From Candidatus Gastranaerophilales bacterium (GTDB taxonomy: Bacteria; Cyanobacteriota; Vampirovibrionia; Gastranaerophilales; Gastranaerophilaceae), in the NCBI GenBank assembly GCA_944323035.1, contig CALUQY010000002.1:1-64000 (forward strand): DNA of 64,000 nt. Direction: 5' to 3'. Below, in pieces: positions 59,431-64,000 of this stretch. Under the pieces are notes generated by a model. It searched no databases and was not told the DNA's origin. It was given only the letters and a program-made list of their open reading frames with translations. Numbering within the stretch: position 1 is the first letter of the stretch; every line of letters starts with the position of its first letter. The position numbers were made by a program, and so were the translations under genes.

Positions 59431-61203
59431 CTATTTGACAGATTGTGCAGCATTTACTGTAAGCGGCAGGGTAAAACCGAATGTTGACCCCGCACCTACG
59501 GTAGAAGATACAAAAACTTTTCCGCCGTGGTGTTTTTCAATCGTAGTTTTAACAAGCTGCAAGCCTAAACCCGTACCTTTAATTGTATGGGTAGCGTTTT
59601 CAACTCGGTAAAACCTGTCAAACAGCCGTTTCAGATGTTCAGGTGCAATTCCGCAGCCCTGATCCGTAACGCTGACTTTTACATTATCTCCTTCGCGTTC
59701 AATTTTCACGGTAATCGTAGTATTTTCCGGTGAATATTTTATCGCGTTTGAAAGAAGATTTATAAGCGCACGCTCAATACTGTTGTAGTTAAACATAAAA
59801 TTCGGGAACTCGCCTTCTTTTTGAATAACGAGTTTTATCTTACTCTTTTCCAGCAGAATTTGAACCTGCTTAACAGCTGATTCAACGAGTTCAACGATAT
59901 TATTCGGAAGTTTTTCAAGCTCATAATCCGATTCAAGCCGCGAAAAATCAAGAATATCATTTACCATAGTATTCAAACGGATTATCTCATCATTAATGGT
60001 GCCCATAAACTCTTTCTGCGTTGCTTTGTCAAATTCATCCCCGTAATTATAAAGCGTATCAATATAACTTCTTAAAACCGTCACAGGTGTTCTCAATTCG
60101 TGCGAAACATTGGAGATAAATTGGGAGCGCATAAGATCAATTTCGGTTTCTTTTGTTATATCAATCAAAACAATAATGTAACCCAGATAATCACGATTAC
60201 GCGTAAACATCGGCGAAACAATCGCTTTAATAGTGCGCTTGTCTACCTGAATATTAAAAACAGTCGGCGCTTTTTCGCGTTCTTCAAGCGGCAGGGCTTT
60301 AAATTCTTCTATCTTTTCGCGGAAACAGAAATTTCCCTCCGTATCAATATAATCCTGAATACGGCTGTCCATAATCTGCTCGTTATCAAGTTCAAGAAGA
60401 TCCTGCGCGTGCTTGTTTACAAGAACAACTTTATCGTTGTTATCGCAGACAACAACCCCGTTTGCGATACTCAAAAGCACAGCTTCAAACTTGTTTCTCT
60501 CAAGAGTTAATTGTTCAATATTTTCTTCACCGTAGGCGTGAAGCTTTGCGGACATATCGTTAAACGCATTGAAAAGTTCTCGAACCTCACGGCTGACCTC
60601 CTGATCGCCTATAGTGTAGCCGAATTCACCTGTTGAAATCTTATGAACACCGTCTTTAAGCGTACGGATTTCGCGCGTTGTCAGATAGGTGCTTATTAAA
60701 ATTACAGACGCAAAAACCAGCCAAGCAAGGGCAAAAACAGAAAATATTGCCAATCTTATAGTAGAACTTGTTTTATCAAGAACATTTGCACTAAAAACGA
60801 CCGTCAGAGAGCCGTCCGTTTTTAAAACACCGTTTTGGTAGTATTTACGCGGGGTTACAACGGTAAAAGTTTTGCCGGAACGCGGCTTGATTTCCGGATT
60901 TTCCTCATTTACAACGACCTTTCCGTCAGCATTTATGTATTTCACCGCCAGAATATTGTCACTGCCCTTGATAACGGTCTGCAAAAAGTTTTTTAATTCT
61001 CCGGCGCGCATGTTATTTCTAACATCCACCGAGGAATCGGCGATTGTCTGCGCAATTATTTCGCTGTAATTCTGATAACTGTCTTTAAGATTATCCTGAA
61101 TATTAAAGGTCGCAAAAATCCCGATACCTACAATCAGAAAAGTGCTGGACAAAAGCCCCGCAATAATGAGCTTATTCTGTTTTGTAATGCTCCTGTCTTC
61201 CAT
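59431..61203 (-). CDS. Membrane histidine kinase (WalK/PhoR-like)
   Basis: 590 residues: helices at about 12-34 and 150-173 flank an extracytoplasmic sensor domain; then HAMP (about 175-225), PAS (about 235-350) and the kinase core. Phosphorylated His368 is in SHELRTP; the N box (NLLSNAIKYSP), DQGCGIAPEHL and GTGLGLQLVK follow. This HAMP-PAS-kinase order is seen in WalK and PhoR. No response regulator gene is adjacent, so it is an orphan in this window. Upstream on the same strand lies the tandem small-peptide locus. Confidence 0.93.
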   Translation of the reverse strand: MEDRSITKQNKLIIAGLLSSTFLIVGIGIFATFNIQDNLKDSYQNYSEIIAQTIADSSVDVRNNMRAGELKNFLQTVIKGSDNILAVKYINADGKVVVNEENPEIKPRSGKTFTVVTPRKYYQNGVLKTDGSLTVVFSANVLDKTSSTIRLAIFSVFALAWLVFASVILISTYLTTREIRTLKDGVHKISTGEFGYTIGDQEVSREVRELFNAFNDMSAKLHAYGEENIEQLTLERNKFEAVLLSIANGVVVCDNNDKVVLVNKHAQDLLELDNEQIMDSRIQDYIDTEGNFCFREKIEEFKALPLEEREKAPTVFNIQVDKRTIKAIVSPMFTRNRDYLGYIIVLIDITKETEIDLMRSQFISNVSHELRTPVTVLRSYIDTLYNYGDEFDKATQKEFMGTINDEIIRLNTMVNDILDFSRLESDYELEKLPNNIVELVESAVKQVQILLEKSKIKLVIQKEGEFPNFMFNYNSIERALINLLSNAIKYSPENTTITVKIEREGDNVKVSVTDQGCGIAPEHLKRLFDRFYRVENATHTIKGTGLGLQLVKTTIEKHHGGKVFVSSTVGAGSTFGFTLPLTVNAAQSVK

Positions 61204-61278
61204 AACTAAATTATAGCATTAAAGTTTTTTAATTCAATGCGTCGAGAAAAGCCGCAAATCTATTTATTTTATCTACAC

Positions 61279-61393
61279 TTGAAAAAGTTTTGAAATATGT
61301 TATAATAAAAATGTCGGGGCGGTAGCGCTAACTACCGTAACCTGTAAATGAAATCGAAGTGACGTCTATCCTTTCGGGTAGGCGTTACTTTTT
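61279..61393 (+). ncRNA. Antisense RNA 1 (probable type I antitoxin)
   Basis: TTGAAA (61279-61284), 16 nt, TATAAT (61301-61306) predict a start near 61313. The RNA has a 5' hairpin CGGTAG-CGCTAA-CTACCG (61320-61337) and ends in a 15-bp terminator hairpin with stems at 61357-61371 and 61376-61390, then TTT. Length about 80 nt. The terminator half is complementary to the end of the peptide 1 gene, and the 5' hairpin to the mRNA beyond its stop. No reading frame with a ribosome binding site. Confidence 0.72.
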
Positions 61394-61446
61394 ATTATGT
61401 ATAAAATCAAAAAAACTATTATTAATGTTAAATTGATATTTTCCAT
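61366..61446 (-). CDS. Small hydrophobic peptide 1 (probable type I toxin)
   Basis: 26 codons starting MENINLTLIIVFLILYIIK and ending SNAYPKG. The ATG (61446-61444) is eight bases after AAGGGGG. One membrane helix fills residues 6-18, and a Lys and polar tail follow, as in type I toxin peptides. The second half of the gene is antisense to the plus-strand RNA that starts near 61313. The only upstream promoter-like element is TTGACA at 61552-61547 without a good -10. Paralogous to peptide 2. Not a named family to my knowledge. Confidence 0.72.
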   Translation of the reverse strand: MENINLTLIIVFLILYIIKSNAYPKG

Positions 61447-61585
61447 AAGCGACCCCCTTTCTTTCAGAACTATCGACCGAAATCGAAGTAATAACTGTTG
61501 TGTCGATGTTCGTTAGAAATACAGGCTTAGCCCCTTAATATTTTCATGTCAATGTTCTAAGAAACGAGATTGACTCCCTATCCAC

Positions 61586-61700
61586 TTGAAAAAGTTTTGA
61601 AATATGTTATAATAAAAATATCGGGGCGGTAGCGCTAACTACCGTAACCTGTATAAGACTAAGGCGGCTCTTATCTGTTTAGATAGGTGCCGTTTTTTAT
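61586..61700 (+). ncRNA. Antisense RNA 2 (probable type I antitoxin)
   Basis: The same promoter (TTGAAA 61586-61591, TATAAT 61608-61613), hairpin (61627-61644) and layout as RNA 1. The terminator hairpin differs: stems near 61663-61676 and 61681-61694, then TTTTTT. It is complementary to the end of peptide 2. Stem mismatches between RNA 1 and RNA 2 mean each should act mainly on its own mRNA at that end. Confidence 0.72.
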
Positions 61701-61751
61701 TATGAATATAATCAAAAATATCATTATTAATGTTAAATTGACATTGTCCAT
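61671..61751 (-). CDS. Small hydrophobic peptide 2 (probable type I toxin)
   Basis: 26 codons starting MDNVNLTLIMIFLIIFIIK and ending NGTYLNR. The ATG (61751-61749) has a near-perfect AAGGAGGG ribosome binding site eight bases upstream. The plan is the same as peptide 1: NVNLTLI, a long aliphatic helix, then IIK and a polar tail. Only the tail differs between the two, exactly in the segment shared with the antisense RNA. It lies downstream of ilvB (stop 61867) on the same strand, from which it might also be reached by readthrough. Confidence 0.74.
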   Translation of the reverse strand: MDNVNLTLIMIFLIIFIIKNGTYLNR

Positions 61752-61866
61752 AAATTTAGCCCTCCTTTCGTTAAAACTATCAGTTCTTAGACTAAAGTAT
61801 GTTGTTCTGATGTTTTTTTAAAAAGATACAGGCTTAGCCCCTTAATATTTTATTGTCAAATTACGG

Positions 61867-63495
61867 TTACACAACTTCCATGGGTTCGATTATAAAATCA
61901 ATCAAAAAAGGAGCATTTGACGCAAAACATTTTTCAAGTGCAGCAGGAATTTCTTCTATTTTTTCAACGCGCAGGGCATCAATCCCGTACGCCTTTGCCA
62001 GACCGACAAAATCAGGATTTTGAATTCGGGTCTGAGCGTAACGTTTTTCACACATTTTTTCCTGCAATTGGCGAACCATACCGAGATAACCGTTATTTAA
62101 AACAAGAATTTTCACAGGCAGACCGTATTGAGCGCAGGTCGCAAGTTCCTGAATATTCATCTGCAAACTTCCGTCACCTGTCACACAAATTACAGGTGCA
62201 CCGTTCTGTGCAATGCTTGCGCCGATTGCAGCAGGAAAGCCAAACCCCATTGTGCCAAGCCCGCCGGAGGTTATAAACTGCCCCGGACGATTAAACTTGT
62301 AGCCTTTCGCGCACCAGAGCTGGTGCTGGCCTACTTCTGTCGCAACCGTTAAACTTTTATTTTTCGTGTAATCGTAAAGCGCGTCAATCACCTGATAAGA
62401 GTGTAGTTTTTCGGATTTTTTCGCCGGAAGTTTATTGCGCGCCTTCAAAACCTGAGCTTCCTGCGCCCAATCAGTGAAATCTTTTGAAACTTTTGACAAT
62501 AATCCGCCCAAAATTTCTTTAATATCGCCTTTCACACCCATTCGGGCATTAAAAATGCGGAAAATTTCATAATCATTTATATCAATCTGGATTAAATTCC
62601 GCTCCAGTTCACCGTTCGGGAAACAGCAGCTTATGCGGTCATTAAAACGCGCACCGAGCGAAATTATCAAATCACTTTTGCGCAAAATCTGATTGGCGCT
62701 ATAGGAGCCAAAAAGTCCTATCATACCGAAATAAAGCGGACTGCTTTGCGGGAAAGTGCCAAGCCCCATCATAGTTGAAACGACCGGAATACTTAGACCG
62801 CAGGCAAGCGAAGCAAGTTCATGCGCCGCGTTAGAGTGCAAAACCCCGCCGCCTGCAACGATTACAGGGCGTTCAGAATCATTCAGAAGAGATAAAATCC
62901 GCGGAATTTTATCAAGATCAGATCTCACATCAAAGGAAGGAAGTTTTAACCCGTCAAATTCTGTGGTTTCAGTAAAAATATTCTTTGCAAGGTCAACAAC
63001 AACAGGGCCTTTTTTACCGGAAAGCGCTTTGTAAAAAGCGTCTATAAGCGTTTTTTCCAAATCTCTTACATCAGTCACCTGATAAGTTTCTTTTGTGCAG
63101 GGGCGTGCGATATCAACGATATTCACTTCCTGAAACGCATCTTTGCCGATTAAATCTTTAGAAACCTGTCCGGTCAAAACAACCAGCGGGTATCCGTCCA
63201 GATATGCGTTAGCAAGTCCGGTCACTATATTTGTAGCCCCCGGGCCGGAAGTTACAAGTACAACGCCGGGTTTTTGCCCGCCGTTGGCTCTTGAATAGCC
63301 TTCCGCGGCGTGGACACATGCCTGTTCATGCCGGCAGAGAATGTGTTTGATATCGGAATCCGTAAAAAGCTCATCATAAACTTTAAGTACAATTCCGCCG
63401 GGGTAGCCGAAAATAGTATCTACTCCAAGATTTTTTAATGTTGCGGTGACAATTTGCGCACCGGTTAAATTTTGAGTTGTTGATTGCATTACCAT
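61867..63495 (-). CDS. ilvB: Acetolactate synthase large subunit
   Basis: 542 residues, a thiamine diphosphate enzyme of valine/isoleucine synthesis. The ThDP Glu is Glu57 (RHEQACVHAAEGYSRANG); GDGSLQMNIQELATC and LNNGYLGMVRQ hold the metal-binding motif. Length is typical. No ilvN regulatory subunit or other ilv gene is in the window, so it may work with a distant subunit or be a catabolic form. Two ATGs are close together (63495, 63489); neither has a good ribosome binding site. Confidence 0.93.
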   Translation of the reverse strand: MVMQSTTQNLTGAQIVTATLKNLGVDTIFGYPGGIVLKVYDELFTDSDIKHILCRHEQACVHAAEGYSRANGGQKPGVVLVTSGPGATNIVTGLANAYLDGYPLVVLTGQVSKDLIGKDAFQEVNIVDIARPCTKETYQVTDVRDLEKTLIDAFYKALSGKKGPVVVDLAKNIFTETTEFDGLKLPSFDVRSDLDKIPRILSLLNDSERPVIVAGGGVLHSNAAHELASLACGLSIPVVSTMMGLGTFPQSSPLYFGMIGLFGSYSANQILRKSDLIISLGARFNDRISCCFPNGELERNLIQIDINDYEIFRIFNARMGVKGDIKEILGGLLSKVSKDFTDWAQEAQVLKARNKLPAKKSEKLHSYQVIDALYDYTKNKSLTVATEVGQHQLWCAKGYKFNRPGQFITSGGLGTMGFGFPAAIGASIAQNGAPVICVTGDGSLQMNIQELATCAQYGLPVKILVLNNGYLGMVRQLQEKMCEKRYAQTRIQNPDFVGLAKAYGIDALRVEKIEEIPAALEKCFASNAPFLIDFIIEPMEVV

Positions 63496-63510
63496 TATAT
63501 AATACCAGAT

Positions 63511-63864
63511 TTAAAGATTTTCTTCAATATTTTGAACTTCGTCAGTCTTTTTCAGCTGCTCTATATATTCCTGCGACCGTTCACAATTTTCAATACTTGC
63601 ATCACGTTTTTTCTCAAGCTTAATTTTTTTAGCTTCAAGTTTTTTGCGTTTTTTCTCAAGTTTTTGAAGTGCTTTTTGTTCTTTTTCAAACGCTTTTGCT
63701 TCTTTTTCGTCATAGCCGGCGAATTCTGTCTGAAACTCCTCATCAATCGTAATTTGTGATTGGGCAGGGGTTGTCAGAACCGGCGGGGTCTTTTTAAACG
63801 GATTTTTTGCAAGTGCCGTATTAAAAGACAACAAAATCGCTAAACATAGAATACAAATTCTCAT
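63511..63864 (-). CDS. Secreted Lys/Glu-rich coiled-coil protein
   Basis: The ATG at 63864 follows GGAGTAGAG and gives 117 residues; a TTG eight codons upstream is less likely. Signal peptide about 1-19 (ALAK). After a Pro-rich stretch, residues about 55-110 form a charged helix (KALQKLEKKRKKLEAKKIKLE split). Probably a periplasmic coiled coil. It lies 5 nt after the rph stop and 16 nt before ilvB, so all three may be in one transcript. Unrecognised. Confidence 0.65.
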   Translation of the reverse strand: MRICILCLAILLSFNTALAKNPFKKTPPVLTTPAQSQITIDEEFQTEFAGYDEKEAKAFEKEQKALQKLEKKRKKLEAKKIKLEKKRDASIENCERSQEYIEQLKKTDEVQNIEENL

Positions 63865-63868
63865 AACT

Positions 63869-64000
63869 CTACTCCGGATATTTTTCAATAATTTCCATAA
63901 TACCTTTTTTTGCGACGTTAAAAATTTCGCTCATCTGGCTCTCTTCATAAGGTTCGCCCTCGGCAGTCGTCTGGAACTCAATTATTTTACCGCTTTTTGT
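63869..64000 (-). CDS. rph: RNase PH (C-terminal end, partial)
   Basis: The last 43 codons of a gene continuing past the right edge. The segment KSGKIIEFQTTAEGEPYEES matches the C-terminal part of RNase PH (DxxGxxVEVQGTAEGxPF), and NVAKKGIMEIIEKYPE the final helix. RNase PH trims the 3' ends of tRNA. Only this end is in the window, so completeness cannot be judged. Confidence 0.85.
   Translation of the reverse strand, partial: TKSGKIIEFQTTAEGEPYEESQMSEIFNVAKKGIMEIIEKYPE

Larger units (their letters stand above)
61276..61862. repeat. Tandem duplication of a ~300-bp type I toxin-antitoxin unit
   Basis: Two units, about 61276-61554 and 61583-61861. Conserved in order on the plus strand: TTGAAAAAGTTTTG and TATAAT promoter, the hairpin CGGTAG-CGCTAA-CTACCG, a diverged terminator hairpin, a conserved hydrophobic coding segment read on the minus strand, and an upstream block ending TTAATATTTT(C/A)TTGTCAA-like TGTCAA. 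Only the terminator/peptide end and the middle of the leader differ. The intervening and flanking DNA holds nothing else recognisable. Confidence 0.88.

Noticed and set aside
61276-61862. The duplicated unit as tandem riboswitches or transcription attenuators
   Set aside because: Each transcript ends at its own hairpin with no plus-strand gene after it; the minus strand has conserved peptide frames with ribosome binding sites, which fits antisense RNA better.

Overview
The window looks like chromosome of a non-photosynthetic relative of Cyanobacteria, most likely a gut Gastranaerophilales (Melainabacteria/Vampirovibrionia). This is inference from content and style: AT-rich DNA with consensus sigma-70 promoters, the order rpmG - tRNA-Trp - secE - nusG - rplK - rplA, lipid A genes (lpxD, lpxC, fabZ, rfaE2) together with fermentative and ferredoxin metabolism (AdhE, a four-gene 2-oxoacid:ferredoxin oxidoreductase), and prepilin-like proteins beginning AFTMAEILLSLTIIGV. 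No phage, CRISPR array or transposase was seen.

Layout: (1) 1-5.3 kb: the 5' end of a prepilin-like gene running off the left edge, four secreted or membrane proteins including an M48 protease, then wecB and lipA. (2) 5.4-13 kb, minus strand: lpdA, alr, a secreted protein, and a two-gene DNA repair unit (a double helicase protein plus a Cas4/AddB-like nuclease). (3) 13.2-18.4 kb: a winged-helix protein, coaD, an MNT/HEPN toxin-antitoxin pair and the rpmG-rplA translation block. (4) 18.4-25.1 kb: two gene remnants, tmk, an EmrAB-TolC-type efflux locus under a divergent MarR repressor, and an MCE protein. (5) 25.3-36.4 kb: patatin, rpsU, porin, small regulators, hpf, yibE/F-panE, an HD-GYP variant and a prepilin gene with a huge leader. 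(6) 36.7-49 kb: rplS-rbgA-rnhB, adhE, a second long-leader prepilin gene, lysS and the asd-rfaE2-lpxD-lpxC-fabZ operon. (7) 49-64 kb: a RelE/HigA module, a metallopeptidase-FAD oxidase-giant coiled-coil operon, korDABC, an orphan histidine kinase, a tandem pair of probable type I toxin-antitoxin loci, ilvB, and the 3' end of rph.

Three things stand out. First, at 61.27-61.86 kb a roughly 300-bp unit is duplicated. Each copy has, on the minus strand, a 26-codon hydrophobic peptide gene with a strong ribosome binding site. On the plus strand each has a consensus promoter driving a short RNA that ends in a hairpin encoded within the 3' end of the peptide gene. This is the architecture of a type I toxin-antitoxin system, and I do not recognise the peptide family.

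Second, the prepilin genes share a promoter and leader design. Two of them (left edge and 43.3 kb) carry runs of 14 and 13 G just after the start codon, and in both the run as written puts the start codon out of frame, as expected of phase-variable genes.

Third, palindromic dispersed repeats have entered genes in frame at places removed from the mature protein: two prepilin leader peptides (94 and 150 residues long) and one signal peptide. At least five copies of one repeat family (R1) and several of a GTCATTGCGAG-type family are scattered through the window.
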